Shown here: positions 42,024-52,565 of the stretch, in pieces
Layout: every line of letters starts with the position of its first letter
How positions within the stretch are numbered: position 1 is the stretch's first letter
DNA from: JTS-AC122 sp050246015
GTDB taxonomy: Bacteria; Planctomycetota; Phycisphaerae; Phycisphaerales; UBA1924
Assembly (NCBI GenBank): GCA_050246015.1
Contig: JBFWWU010000011.1
Span: 1-64,000, forward strand
DNA: 64,000 nucleotides
Direction: 5' to 3'
Program-made: the position numbers and the translations under genes
The notes under the pieces: generated by a model
Database searches by the model: none
What the model saw: the letters and a program-made list of their open reading frames with translations, nothing else
Told to the model about the DNA's origin: nothing

Positions 42024-44582
42024 ATGAGTCCGGTGCGTACGTGCGATGATTGGCACGGTCACGCTCGTCGCCTCACCGCGATCGCTCTTGCCATCTTCGT
42101 GATGCATGCGCCGATCGCTGGCGCACAGCCCGAGCCCGCTCCCTCAGCGACCCCCGCGGCGCCGCCGCTCACCGCGCTGGCCGGGCAGATCGAGCTGGCG
42201 CGCCTGGTCGATCTCGCGGCGCGACGCCTCAGGATCAACGTGCAGTACGACGCGTCCGTGCTCAAAGGCTCCGTCACGCTCCGGCTCGAGGGAAGCGTCT
42301 CCGACGACGAGCTCTGGTCGCTGACGAACCGCGCGCTCGCCGCGAGCGGCTTCACCTCCGTGCGGCCCGCCGCCGGCTCGGCCGTCTACCAGATCGTCAA
42401 GATCCAGGAGGCCGCCGCTCTCGCAACCGTCGAGCCCCCCGCGCCCTCGCCGTCACCCGCGATCGCGCTGCCTCCCGCCCCTCCGACCCCCCCGGCCGGC
42501 TTCCGCGTCGCGCTCTTCCGCGTGCGCAGCCGCCCTGCCAAGGAGATCGTCGAAGCGCTCAAGCTCGTGATCTCCAAGACCGGCGGGAGCGTCTCCGAGG
42601 TTGCGGGATCGTTTCAAGGAAGTGCGGTGGCGCGTGCGCCGTCGAATGCGGACGTTCATGCAGGCGACGTCGATGCCACCGAGCAAGCGGGCGCCAGCGC
42701 CAACGGGGGGGGGCTCATCGTGGTCGCCGATCTTGAACCGCGCGTGCGCGAGGCACAACGGCTCATCACGCTGCTCGATGTCCCACGCACGCCCGGCACC
42801 GCCGACGAGCGCGCCTCGACCCAGTTCCTCCCGGTGCGCAACCTCGCGCCAACGGCGCTCGTCGCGCTCGTGCAGCAGGTCGCCGCCAAGCGCGAACTCG
42901 TCACCGGCGAGAAGATCGCCGGCGAACTCGTCGCCCTCCCCAGCGGCACACAACCGCCGGGCGAAGCCAATCACGCAACCGGCGGTGGTGTTGCGGGTGG
43001 AGGTGGCGGGGGTGTGGGGGGGGTTGGGGGGGTTTTGCTCGTCGCGCCGCCGGAGCACGTCGAGTACTGGACCACGCTCGTCCGCCAACTGGACCAGCGC
43101 GAGCCCGTCGAGACCCGCGCCTACACCCCGCGTTACTTCGCCGTCAAAGAAGTCGCTCGCCTTGTCGAACAGTCGGTGCGAGAGAGCGGCTCGGGCGGCG
43201 GAACGGGAGGGCAAAGTGATGATCGGTGGCGCCTGGTCGTCGACGATCTCACCGGTTCGTTCCTGGCGACCGCCACGCCCAGCCAGCACGAGAAGATCGA
43301 AGCGGTCCTTCAGCGTCTCGACTCCGTCCCCGCCTCGGCGCGCCGGCCCGTGCGCTCCTACAAGGTCCGCAACCGCGGCGTGCATGAACTGCTCGCGGTC
43401 CTGAACGATCTCATCCGTTCCGGCGCGCTCGCCGCCGACGCCGAGAAGGGCACGCCATCATCAGCGACCCCCACCCCCCCCGGCGTCACTACCGCGTCTG
43501 TCGGCACGCCCACACCCGCTACGACCAACCCCCCCAACTCGCCCTGGCCCCCGCCGACGTCCGATGCGAAGGCCGGCTCCGCTCCGGGCCAGCCTCGTCC
43601 GTCTCCTGCAGGCCAGGCTCCCGGCTCCGCCGAGCCCGAGATCACGCTCACCGCCGACGAGGCGACCAGCACGATCATCGCCATCGGCGAACCCAGGCTG
43701 CTGGCCCAGCTCGAAGCCCTCATCCGCTCCCTGGACGTGCGCCAGCCCCAGGTCATGCTCGAGGTGCTCCTGGTGAGCCTCTCCGATTCGCAGAGCCTGG
43801 CCCTGGGCACCGAACTCGAAAAGATCGAGATCCGCGGCGATACCGCCATCCGACTCTCGTCCCTCTTCGGCCTGAGCTCCAGCGACTTTGGCGGTTCGGC
43901 CGCCGGTGGGGGACGCACGGCGCCGGACCGCCCTGGTTTCACCGGCATCGTTCTCAACCCCGGCGAGTTCTCCGTCGTCGTCCGCGCCATGGAGTCGCTC
44001 AACAAGGGGCGCTCCCTCTCCATCCCCCGCGTCCTGGTCGGCAACAACCAGCAGGCCACCTTCAACTCCACCCTCCAGCAGCCCTTCGCCACCACCACCA
44101 TCTCCTCCAGCACCGGCGACATCTCCAGCCAGTCCTTCGGCGGCACCCAGGACGCCGGCACCAAGGTCGCCATCAAGCCCCAGATCGCCGAGGGTGATCA
44201 CCTCGTGCTCGGCTACGACATCGAGCTCAGTTCGTTCGTGGGCTCGTCATCGGGCGGACTCCCGCCGCCCAAGCAGCAGAACAGCATCCAGAGCAGCGTG
44301 AGCGTGCCGGACGGTTTCACAGTCGTCGTGGGAGGGCTCGAGATCAACACCGACTCGAAGTCCACCACGCAGATCCCCCTCATCGGGAGCGTGCCGATCC
44401 TCGGCGAGCTCTTCAAGAACCGCACGCGCGACAACACCCGCTCGCGCTTCTTCGTCTTCATCCGCGCCAACGTCCTGCGCCACAACGCCTTCGAAGATCT
44501 CAAGTACCTCAGCACCTCCGCGACCTCCGCCGCCCACGTCAGCGACGGTTTCCCCGACGTCAAGCCGCAGGTCATCCGCTAG
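42024..44582 (+). CDS. gspD: Type II secretion secretin GspD-like
   Basis: 852 aa from ATG 42024; ATGs at 41973 and 41982 are alternatives that add an unlikely N-terminus. The signal peptide ends near IAGAQ. N-domains follow (LARLVDLAARRLRINVQYDASVLKG..., then repeated N1-type domains VALFRVRSRPAKEIVEALKL, YFAVKEVARLVEQSV and YKVRNRGVHELLAVL). The secretin core has QVMLEVLLVSLSDSQ, VLNPGEFSVVVRAME, SIPRVLVGNNQQATF, and the C-terminal VGGLEINTDSKSTTQIPLIG...PILGELFKNR. A poly-Gly insert encoded by G-runs lies near residue 320. It forms the outer-membrane channel of the system. Confidence 0.88.
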   Translation: MSPVRTCDDWHGHARRLTAIALAIFVMHAPIAGAQPEPAPSATPAAPPLTALAGQIELARLVDLAARRLRINVQYDASVLKGSVTLRLEGSVSDDELWSLTNRALAASGFTSVRPAAGSAVYQIVKIQEAAALATVEPPAPSPSPAIALPPAPPTPPAGFRVALFRVRSRPAKEIVEALKLVISKTGGSVSEVAGSFQGSAVARAPSNADVHAGDVDATEQAGASANGGGLIVVADLEPRVREAQRLITLLDVPRTPGTADERASTQFLPVRNLAPTALVALVQQVAAKRELVTGEKIAGELVALPSGTQPPGEANHATGGGVAGGGGGGVGGVGGVLLVAPPEHVEYWTTLVRQLDQREPVETRAYTPRYFAVKEVARLVEQSVRESGSGGGTGGQSDDRWRLVVDDLTGSFLATATPSQHEKIEAVLQRLDSVPASARRPVRSYKVRNRGVHELLAVLNDLIRSGALAADAEKGTPSSATPTPPGVTTASVGTPTPATTNPPNSPWPPPTSDAKAGSAPGQPRPSPAGQAPGSAEPEITLTADEATSTIIAIGEPRLLAQLEALIRSLDVRQPQVMLEVLLVSLSDSQSLALGTELEKIEIRGDTAIRLSSLFGLSSSDFGGSAAGGGRTAPDRPGFTGIVLNPGEFSVVVRAMESLNKGRSLSIPRVLVGNNQQATFNSTLQQPFATTTISSSTGDISSQSFGGTQDAGTKVAIKPQIAEGDHLVLGYDIELSSFVGSSSGGLPPPKQQNSIQSSVSVPDGFTVVVGGLEINTDSKSTTQIPLIGSVPILGELFKNRTRDNTRSRFFVFIRANVLRHNAFEDLKYLSTSATSAAHVSDGFPDVKPQVIR

Positions 44583-44653
44583 TTCCATTCGATCGCATCA
44601 CACTCGTCTTCGCTCAACGTCCCGCATTTCTTGAATAGCCCTAAACCTCAACT

Positions 44654-46377
<1,724 letters not shown>

Positions 46378-46381
<4 letters not shown>

Positions 46382-47001
46382 GAGGCTTCGTGCGCTCCGG
46401 CCTCCACCGCCGCGTCCTCGCGGCTCTTGTTCTCACCGCGACCGCCACGTGGTGCCTGTGGCCGATGGGCGCATTGCAGACGCCAGCAGCTCAGACGCCG
46501 GCGGGGGCTGGGGGTGGTGGTGGGGGACGCGACTCGTTCGGCAACGAACCCGTCGCGCCCCTTCGCCCGTCACCGCTCGATCTGGCTCTCTTTTCTCGTC
46601 CCCTCTGGCCGCCGGTGGAGATCGCCGAGTCGTCCCCTTCCGCACCAGTTTCTACCGAGAAGCTTGCAGTCCCTTCGCAACCTCTGCGCCTCCAGCTCCT
46701 GGCCATCACGCGCGAAGGCGACCGCTACATCGCGACGCTCTACGACCCCGACGCCGACCGCCTCCTGAGCGTCAGCGAAGGTGAACCTGTGTCAGGTGCA
46801 GAGCTGCCGGGAGGGGGCAGAGGGTTGGGGGGGTTGGGGGGGTTGGGGGGGCGAGTCATTGAGTCCATCTCGCCCGATGCGATCCGTCTCCTCAATCCCG
46901 CCACCGGCGCCGTCGACACCATCAAGCTCGTCGCGGCCGCCCCTACCTCTCTCGATCCTGACTCCGCGGTCCATGTTGCCGACGCCTCCGACGCACGCTG
47001 A
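46378..47001 (+). CDS. GspC-like inner-membrane protein of the secretion cluster
   Basis: 207 aa starting in the gspE stop (ATGA). One TM helix near residues 12-30 is followed by a Gly-rich linker and a small beta domain (LRLQLLAITREGDRYIATLYDPDADRLLSVSEGEPV). This resembles the homology region of GspC that contacts the secretin. A GLGGLGGLGG loop is encoded by three GGGGGGGTT repeats. There is no PDZ domain. The assignment rests mainly on operon position and topology. Confidence 0.5.
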
Positions 47002-47034
47002 CCCACCATTCCATGCGCAACCGCTCATATCCCG

Positions 47035-48084
47035 ATGAAGCTCCCGTCCCCCGCATCACCTGCTGAACCCGAAGCGACCGCCGCCGATCGCAACCTGCGC
47101 TGGCCCGCCGAGCGGTTCTACTGGAGTGTCGTCACCATGCCGCGGTCCTGGCGAGTCTCGCCGCGAGCGCCCCTCTCGTCGGGGCTCCAGGTCGAACTGG
47201 CGCTCGAAGTGCCCGTCGACGCCGACCAGCACGATCTGCACGGCGTGGCGCTCTCCGTCGGCCTGCCCAGCACCGATCCCGCCCGCCCCGGCAGCGTCGT
47301 TCTCATCTGCGCTCTCCCACGCGCGAGTCTCGCCCGCCTCGACGACACGCTCCTGTCGCTCTGTCCGTCGGATGTCCCCGCCCCCGTCCTCACCGAGGTC
47401 GCTCGACTGACCGGCGCCCTCGCCGGCGACGCCGCGCTCGAGATCAATGCCGACCGACTCAACCTCCTCGTCGGCGAGTTCGAACCCCGCCCGCGGCGCC
47501 GCGCCCGGTTCGTCCGCCACGCGCGCTGGGCCGCCGCGCTGCTCCTGATCGCGGCGCTGGTCGCGGGCGGCCTGCAGCGTCGCGCCCTGCACGAACGCGC
47601 CGTCGCCGCCCACGCGGCCCAGGCACGCTTGGCGCTCGTGAGCCGAATCGGGGGAACCGAAGAGGAAGGAGGACACCGCTCGGCGCCGCTTGCCGCGTCC
47701 ATTCTCCAGCTGCGCGCGCTCGTCGACGCCGCCGAGAAGTCCCCGCCCTCTCCCGACGCCGCCTTGTCGCTCACGACACTCCTGGCGGCCTGGCCCGGTG
47801 ATCCCGAATCTGCGGTGCCCCTCTCCGTCCGCGTCGTCCCCGAGCGCATCGCCGCCTCCGTCCGCATCGACTCTGGCGATCCCACGCAGTGGCTCGGCTT
47901 GTTCATCACGCCCCCCGGATGGTCGCTGATTCCGCCCTCGCTCAGCACCCAGGGAACCTCCTCGTTCGCGACGCTCGAACTCACCGCCGCCCCTCCAGTC
48001 CCTGGTTCATCGACGCTGCCGGTCCCGACTTCCCAATCGCGCCCCTTGCCCGAATCGGGTGAGCAGACGGAGGCAGTGCGATGA
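47035..48084 (+). CDS. GspL/PilM-PilN-like assembly protein
   Basis: 349 aa. The N-terminal cytoplasmic part (about 1-160; WPAERFYWSVVTMPRSW, LEVPVDADQHDLHGVALSVG) is followed by a basic stretch and a single TM helix (about 165-182, WAAALLLIAALVAGGL). A periplasmic coiled coil and small beta domain follow. This bitopic plan matches GspL, which links the ATPase to the membrane platform. Sequence identity to known GspL is not obvious by eye. It overlaps the next gene by ATGA. Confidence 0.5.
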   Translation: MKLPSPASPAEPEATAADRNLRWPAERFYWSVVTMPRSWRVSPRAPLSSGLQVELALEVPVDADQHDLHGVALSVGLPSTDPARPGSVVLICALPRASLARLDDTLLSLCPSDVPAPVLTEVARLTGALAGDAALEINADRLNLLVGEFEPRPRRRARFVRHARWAAALLLIAALVAGGLQRRALHERAVAAHAAQARLALVSRIGGTEEEGGHRSAPLAASILQLRALVDAAEKSPPSPDAALSLTTLLAAWPGDPESAVPLSVRVVPERIAASVRIDSGDPTQWLGLFITPPGWSLIPPSLSTQGTSSFATLELTAAPPVPGSSTLPVPTSQSRPLPESGEQTEAVR

Positions 48085-48797
48085 GACGATCGCTCGTCAT
48101 CCTCTGGCTCCTCACGCTCGCGCTCGCGGCCACGCTCGTCGGTTGGGCCGCACGTTCACACCTTGACGCCCGAGCCGAAGCTCGCGCCGCGACCGGACGC
48201 CTGGACGAACTCACCGCCGCCGCCGCCCTCGTCGACTCCCTCCGCTCGCGCGTCCCCGACTGGACCCGGTCCACTCCGGTCCCCTCGGCGCAGCTCCCAA
48301 GCCTGATCGCCCAGTCGCTCGCCGACGCCGGTATCCCCGCGTCGCGCCTCACGTCATTCAGCCCGGAATCGAGTTCCGCCCAGATCACATCGCAGTCCCT
48401 GACACCCCGCGCCGTGCGGATCCGCGCGTCGCTCTCACTCTCTCCCGTCACGCTCCCCGAACTCGGCCGCTTCCTGGACTCCTGGCGCCGCCGCGACCGG
48501 AGCCAATGCGGCTGGATCGTCAGCGCCATCGATCTCACCCCTGAATCCCCCCCCTCCCCATCCCCATCCCCATCCCCATCCCCATCGAGTGAGGTGCTAA
48601 CCCCGCCCGCCGAACACCAGGACCAGTCGAACACCGTGAAGTCTGTCGACGCTGCCCTCCGCGTCGCGCTCACGATCGAGTCCGTCTCCATCGCCTCAAG
48701 CACGCCCATCGCCCTCCTGTCTCCAACAGACTACTCGAGCCCCCCTTCGATTCCTCCCTCGGCCACGCCGGTCGCCTCTGGAGCCGCACGTCCATGA
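48081..48797 (+). CDS. GspM/PilO-like inner-membrane protein
   Basis: 238 aa. One N-terminal TM helix (about 5-24, LVILWLLTLALAATLVGWAA) is followed by a coiled coil and a ferredoxin-like periplasmic domain (LPSLIAQSLADAGIPASRL...SLSLSPVTLPELGRFLDSW). This topology and its place after the GspL-like gene fit GspM. A run of Ser-Pro dipeptides near residue 160 comes from five CCCCAT hexamers (48556-48585). It is coupled by ATGA on both sides. Confidence 0.5.
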   Translation: MRRSLVILWLLTLALAATLVGWAARSHLDARAEARAATGRLDELTAAAALVDSLRSRVPDWTRSTPVPSAQLPSLIAQSLADAGIPASRLTSFSPESSSAQITSQSLTPRAVRIRASLSLSPVTLPELGRFLDSWRRRDRSQCGWIVSAIDLTPESPPSPSPSPSPSPSSEVLTPPAEHQDQSNTVKSVDAALRVALTIESVSIASSTPIALLSPTDYSSPPSIPPSATPVASGAARP

Positions 48798-49504
48798 ATC
48801 GGACCAGCTTGTCAAGCCCGCTCGCACTCCTCTCGGCCGCGCTCGCCGCGCTGATCGCCTTCTGCCTGGGAGCGTGCGCGTCCACTCGGACCGACCCGTA
48901 CGCGCCCCTCAGCGAGTCTCGCCGCGACACCGCCCGCGCCGAGCAACTCTCCCGTCAGGCCGCCCAGCTCATCGACTCCGACTCTTCCAAAGCCGAAGCG
49001 CTCCTGCGCGACGCCCTCGCCGCCGATCTCTACCACGGCCCCGCGCACAACAACCTCGGCGTCGTCTACCTCAAGATGGACCCGCCGCGCCTCTACGAGG
49101 CCGCCGGCGAGTTCGAGTGGGCCCGCAAGCTCATGCCCGGCAGCCCCGACCCGCGCCTCAACCTCGCCCTCACGCTCGAGATCGCCGGCCGCACCGACGA
49201 CGCCCTCGCCGGGTACCAGGACGCTCTCGAAGTGGACCCGAATCACTTGCCCACCATCCAGGCGCTGGCGCGCCTCCAGATCCGTTCGGGCAAGGCCGAC
49301 GAGAAGACGCCAAAGCTCTTGGGCGACATCGCCCTCCGCGCCAGCGATCCCGCCTGGCGAGACTGGGCGCGCGGCCACGTCGTCCGATTCGCCGGCACCG
49401 GCCCCCCCCCGAATTCCCCCCCGAATTCCCCCCCGCATTCCCCCGCGAATTCCGCCCCGACCCCCGACTCGAGCCCTGCCCCAGGCTCTCCGGATTCCCG
49501 GTAG
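48794..49504 (+). CDS. TPR lipoprotein at the end of the secretion operon
   Basis: 236 aa. The signal peptide ends in a lipobox (CLGAC at residues 25-29; Cys29 the likely lipidation site). Two to three TPR-like units follow (AEALLRDALAADLYHGPAHN, FEWARKLMPGSPDPRLNLAL, LAGYQDALEVDPNHLPTIQA). The tail repeats NSPP units encoded by a C-rich minisatellite (about 49402-49455). TPR lipoproteins often act as pilotins or assembly factors for secretins, which would fit here. Confidence 0.65.
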   Translation: MNRTSLSSPLALLSAALAALIAFCLGACASTRTDPYAPLSESRRDTARAEQLSRQAAQLIDSDSSKAEALLRDALAADLYHGPAHNNLGVVYLKMDPPRLYEAAGEFEWARKLMPGSPDPRLNLALTLEIAGRTDDALAGYQDALEVDPNHLPTIQALARLQIRSGKADEKTPKLLGDIALRASDPAWRDWARGHVVRFAGTGPPPNSPPNSPPHSPANSAPTPDSSPAPGSPDSR

Positions 49505-49654
49505 ACTCTTGATGCGGAACCTCCGCGACCGTGCTCCACGCCGAGCACAGAGGCCGGAATATTCCCTCAATTGGCGTGGTGGCTCGATTTTTCTGATGAG
49601 AAAGCTCTGTCAGGTGTCGGAATTGACATGCAGCGACGTTATCCTTTATCGGAC

Positions 49655-49680
49655 GCCGTCCCGCCAAGGTTGGGGACGGC
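49655..49680. terminator. 8-bp hairpin between the secretion operon and the next gene
   Basis: GCCGTCCC (49655-49662) and GGGACGGC (49673-49680), 10-nt loop, 150 bp after the operon's last stop and 36 bp before the next start. It could be a terminator or a leader hairpin. Confidence 0.3.
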
Positions 49681-49715
49681 CCACTTCTCGCCGTTTTTTC
49701 GAGGACAATCGCGCC

Positions 49716-50204
49716 ATGCGTCCCTCGCTCAGCACCGACCTGGCCAGCGAGTCGCTCCTGTCGCTCTTCGCGGCGATCGGGCATGCGCTCTGGTGCCAGC
49801 AAATGATCAGTAATGGGTGGTCGTCCGGCGATCGCTACGACGAGCGGGCTCGCCAGCACGACGCCATCGGCCCGTTCACGAAGCTCTCTCCCGTCGATCA
49901 ACGCAGTCTCCTGCTGCTGGCCCGCGATCACGCTCATCAGTTCATCGACGCGATCGACTTTCCGCGCGGGCCGGACCGCGAGTTCCTGGCCCGCGAGATG
50001 CGCGTCGGACTCAAAGTCGGCTGGGCCCCCTCCGTCACCACCGACGAGCCCGGCCGCGACCTGGAATCCGAGGTCGGCACCGTCATCGACTGGGAATGCA
50101 ACTCGCCACCCGACCAGGAGACGCTCCGGCTCATCCGCGTCCAGTGGCCCGGCGGCATCGGCGAGCACTTCGCCGTCGAACGCGGACTCCGCCGCTTGTC
50201 ATGA
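49716..50204 (+). CDS. RyR-domain-like small protein
   Basis: 162 aa from ATG 49716 (GAGG ten bases upstream). Residues 10-75 (SLLSLFAAIGHALWCQQMIS, NGWSSGDRYDERARQHD, GPFTKLSPVDQRSLL) resemble the RyR domain, a small fold found in prokaryotic nucleotide- or ligand-sensing proteins. The C-terminal half is beta-rich and unassigned. It is convergent with the regulator gene, overlapping by 6 bp at the ends. Its role in the island is unknown. Confidence 0.45.
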   Translation: MRPSLSTDLASESLLSLFAAIGHALWCQQMISNGWSSGDRYDERARQHDAIGPFTKLSPVDQRSLLLLARDHAHQFIDAIDFPRGPDREFLAREMRVGLKVGWAPSVTTDEPGRDLESEVGTVIDWECNSPPDQETLRLIRVQWPGGIGEHFAVERGLRRLS

Positions 50205-50627
50205 CGCTCGCCGCGGTGGCGCCGGAACCGGGTCCATCCCGCTGACCGTGCCCGCGATCGAGTCGTTGGCCACGTCCTCCAGCGCGATGCGAGATCCGTC
50301 ATCCGAGCTGATCGAGAGGTGCACGCCCGGGCGGCTCCCGATCATTACGTGTGTCACAACCACCCGGTCCGTGAGCGCATACAGATGCCTCGTCCCACGC
50401 GACTCATACCGCACGAGTCCCATGTCGTGCATCGCGTGCAGGTGCGGACTCAGCTGCGTGATGTCCCGGTCGATCGCCTCGGCCAGCGCCGTCACCCCCA
50501 CCGGGCCCTGGTTGAGCTTGGCTAGCGCGAACAGCACCTCCACCTTCAGGTCGCACGCCACGAGTTGGCGCAGCGCCTTGAGCGAGCGAGGCGGCTTGGC
50601 CTCGCCCCAATCCTGCCTGGAGCCCAT
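50199..50627 (-). CDS. ArsR-like winged-helix transcriptional regulator
   Basis: 142 aa from ATG 50627, behind GAAAGGGGAA; an upstream GTG at 50672 is possible. LKALRQLVACDLKVEVLFAL, LNQGPVGVTALAEAIDRDIT and QLSPHLHAMHDMGLVRYESR form an ArsR-type winged helix with recognition helix and wing (GTRHLYALTD). No metal-binding Cys motif is visible in the recognition helix. The last 30 residues are unassigned. It may control the island's right arm or itself; the AT-containing stretch upstream (50673-50760) likely carries its promoter. Confidence 0.75.
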   Translation of the reverse strand: MGSRQDWGEAKPPRSLKALRQLVACDLKVEVLFALAKLNQGPVGVTALAEAIDRDITQLSPHLHAMHDMGLVRYESRGTRHLYALTDRVVVTHVMIGSRPGVHLSISSDDGSRIALEDVANDSIAGTVSGMDPVPAPPRRAS

Positions 50628-50926
50628 CCGCGCGTTCCCCTTTCCTGCCCAGTACCCGTGACCGTTTTCCACCTGCGAAGATCGCGGGTATCTCTTGGCG
50701 AGAGTGCTATCGAGTCTAATAAAATTCTCAGATCCCGCAAGAGCGAGCTTCCCAAATGACGCAGATTACTTGACAGGTCACACCCCTTCGGGTGGAACAT
50801 CATGGCTGCCATCCGCGACTTGAGCCTGACGGACGAGTCGCCCGCATGTGCTCGCTGCTTGCTTGGCACTCAATCTTGTGTGGCCCACGCGGAACATGTT
50901 GCCGCCCTGTGCGACGTGGATTGCGC
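50628..50926. other. Intergenic region upstream of the ArsR-like gene
   Basis: Contains the likely promoter of the regulator and an AT-richer segment (ATCGAGTCTAATAAAATTCT). No gene was found. Its right end runs into the terminase remnant at 50927. Confidence 0.4.
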
Positions 50927-51005
50927 CTACCACGTCGATTCCCACTCCAGCCGGAGCCGCATCCAGTCACGCGCTCCGGGCGTCAGCCCGACTCTCGCTC
51001 CAGCT
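50927..51005 (-). pseudogene. 3' remnant of a third small-terminase gene
   Basis: On the minus strand the last 20-odd codons read VGLTPGARDWMRLRLEWESTW-TAG. This is almost identical to the end of the intact small terminase at 51375 (FGLTPGARAWMRLRLEWESTW). The adjacent non-coding bases also align. The 5' part is missing and is replaced by the small coiled-coil gene. Confidence 0.75.
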
Positions 51006-51006
51006 T

Positions 51007-51243
51007 TCACGCGTGCCTGTCGTTCCTCCTGGATCGATTTCCAAGACGCTTTCGCGCCGATACATCGTCCATGTGAGATGCTGACGCGGGCAACTCCAGC
51101 GTGTTGAGGATCGCATCGATCTCATCTATGTGTGCCTGCAACTCCGATCGAAGTCTCCGTATCTCCGGAAGCTTCCGACGCAGAAGCTCTGATGCTTCCG
51201 GCGCCGAATCAGACCCAGTACGCCGTCGCCGCTTCTTTGCCAT
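51007..51243 (-). CDS. Small basic coiled-coil protein (78 aa)
   Basis: From ATG 51243 (AAGAGGG upstream) it reads MAKKRRRRTGSDSAPEASEL, then LRRKLPEIRRLRSELQAHID and EIDAILNTLEL. This is a basic N-terminus plus one amphipathic coiled-coil helix. The last residues run into DNA related to the terminase remnant. No family is recognised; small coiled-coil proteins are common in phage and satellite genomes. Confidence 0.5.
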   Translation of the reverse strand: MAKKRRRRTGSDSAPEASELLRRKLPEIRRLRSELQAHIDEIDAILNTLELPASASHMDDVSARKRLGNRSRRNDRHA

Positions 51244-51374
51244 TGGATTGCCCTCTTCGTCCACCGTGTTCCCAAGTGTATCAGACCCGCTCCTCATGCA
51301 GGGAGCCCAACCCGGTGGTCGGGGGGAGGGGCAGCCGACCCGTCCGAGCACAGCGCCTGGCGATCCCGGTCACC

Positions 51375-51833
51375 CTACCACGTCGATTCCCACTCCAGCC
51401 TGAGCCGCATCCAGGCCCGCGCGCCGGGCGTCAGCCCGAACTCGCGCTCGATCTCCGTGAGCTGCGCGCCCAGCTTCGCCGCCAGCGCCGCCTGCGGCCA
51501 GGGCCGAGGCCTGGATCGCTTCCCATCGCGCGACCTCACCGTGTACGTCGGGCCGTGCCGCAGCAGGTACCGCTCCATCGCCATCCACCGCGACCAGATC
51601 CGGCAGTACCGCACCAGCGCCTGCCCGTCCACCTGCGTGAGTAACCCCCGCGCCGCCAGTCCCGCCGTCACGAACTTCCACGCGCGCCGCCCCTCGCGGT
51701 CCAGCCACTTCGGGCACGGCGGCACCCCCACGAGCGCCGTCATGTCCGGCTCACACGTGCGCAAGGCCGCGCGCCAGCTCCCCCAGCGCTGCAGGTCCCG
51801 CGTCGGCGTCGGCCTCGGTCCTCTCCGGCCCAT
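51375..51833 (-). CDS. terS: P27-type phage terminase small subunit
   Basis: 152 aa from ATG 51833 (AAGGAG upstream). The N-terminus MGRRGPRPTPTRDLQRWGSW is followed by CPKWLDREGRRAWKFVTAGL and LTQVDGQALVRYCRIWSRWM. The late motif LTEIEREFGLTPGARAWMRL is the hallmark of the P27 family. Small terminases select phage DNA for packaging. No large terminase, portal or capsid gene is in the window, so any packaging would depend on a helper phage. A second copy lies immediately upstream. Confidence 0.8.
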   Translation of the reverse strand: MGRRGPRPTPTRDLQRWGSWRAALRTCEPDMTALVGVPPCPKWLDREGRRAWKFVTAGLAARGLLTQVDGQALVRYCRIWSRWMAMERYLLRHGPTYTVRSRDGKRSRPRPWPQAALAAKLGAQLTEIEREFGLTPGARAWMRLRLEWESTW

Positions 51834-51848
51834 CGCTGTGTCTCCTTC

Positions 51849-52565
51849 TCACCCCCGCGACTGCGGCTCCGGACCGCCGCACGAAGCGCTCTCGGAGAGA
51901 CTCTTGCGGGGATGGATCCCGCCTCGCGCCGCGAACTCGGCAAAGCGAGAACGGGGTTGGACGCCCCCTTCAGCAACAAACGCCTGCAACCGTGTGAGCG
52001 GCTGCGCCGTTGCCGGAACGCCGGCTCGTCCCGGCCAGCCTCGCGCGGGATGCACACCCACATATCCGCCGCGCCCCCCGACCCCGCACGCGGCCGTGTT
52101 CAGGCTCGTCCGCGCCGACGGCGTCAGCCCGAACTCCTGCTCCAGCTTCAAGAGCTGCTGCGACAATCGCGCCGCGATCGCCGCTTGCGGCCACGGCATG
52201 AACAGCCGCACCTGCCCACGGTCGTCCTTGTACGGGTACGTCTCGCCGAACTGCAGCAGGAACTTCTCCGCCTTCACCCACCGTGACCACACCTGGCAGT
52301 AGCGCGCGAGCGCCGGCCGGTCCAGCTTCGTCAGCACCTGCATCGTTTTCAGCCGCGGCGCCAGGTACCGCCACATCCGCCGCCCCTCCGCATCCAACCA
52401 CTTCGGACACGCCGGCCCCCCCCCAACCCCCCCAGCCCCAGCCCCAGGCGAGTTCCCTCGGGTTCTCCTACTCGTGTCCGCATCGACCTTGCTCCCACGC
52501 TCCGCACCGCTGCGCTCGACATCCCTGCCGGTGCTTCTGGCTCCCGCCAACTTCTTTCGGCTCAT
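51849..52565 (-). CDS. Second P27-type terminase small subunit, diverged
   Basis: 238 aa. The middle section (CPKWLDAEGRRMWRYLAPRL, LTKLDRPALARYCQVWSRWV and LLKLEQEFGLTPSARTSLNT) is a clear paralogue of the neighbour. Beyond residue 160 the normal WxRLRLEW end is lost; instead there is a Gly-rich tail of 80 aa that looks like a frame-shifted extension. The start overlaps the methyltransferase stop (ATGA). It was probably a functional TerS and is now possibly degenerate. Confidence 0.65.
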   Translation of the reverse strand: MSRKKLAGARSTGRDVERSGAERGSKVDADTSRRTRGNSPGAGAGGVGGGPACPKWLDAEGRRMWRYLAPRLKTMQVLTKLDRPALARYCQVWSRWVKAEKFLLQFGETYPYKDDRGQVRLFMPWPQAAIAARLSQQLLKLEQEFGLTPSARTSLNTAACGVGGRGGYVGVHPARGWPGRAGVPATAQPLTRLQAFVAEGGVQPRSRFAEFAARGGIHPRKSLSESASCGGPEPQSRG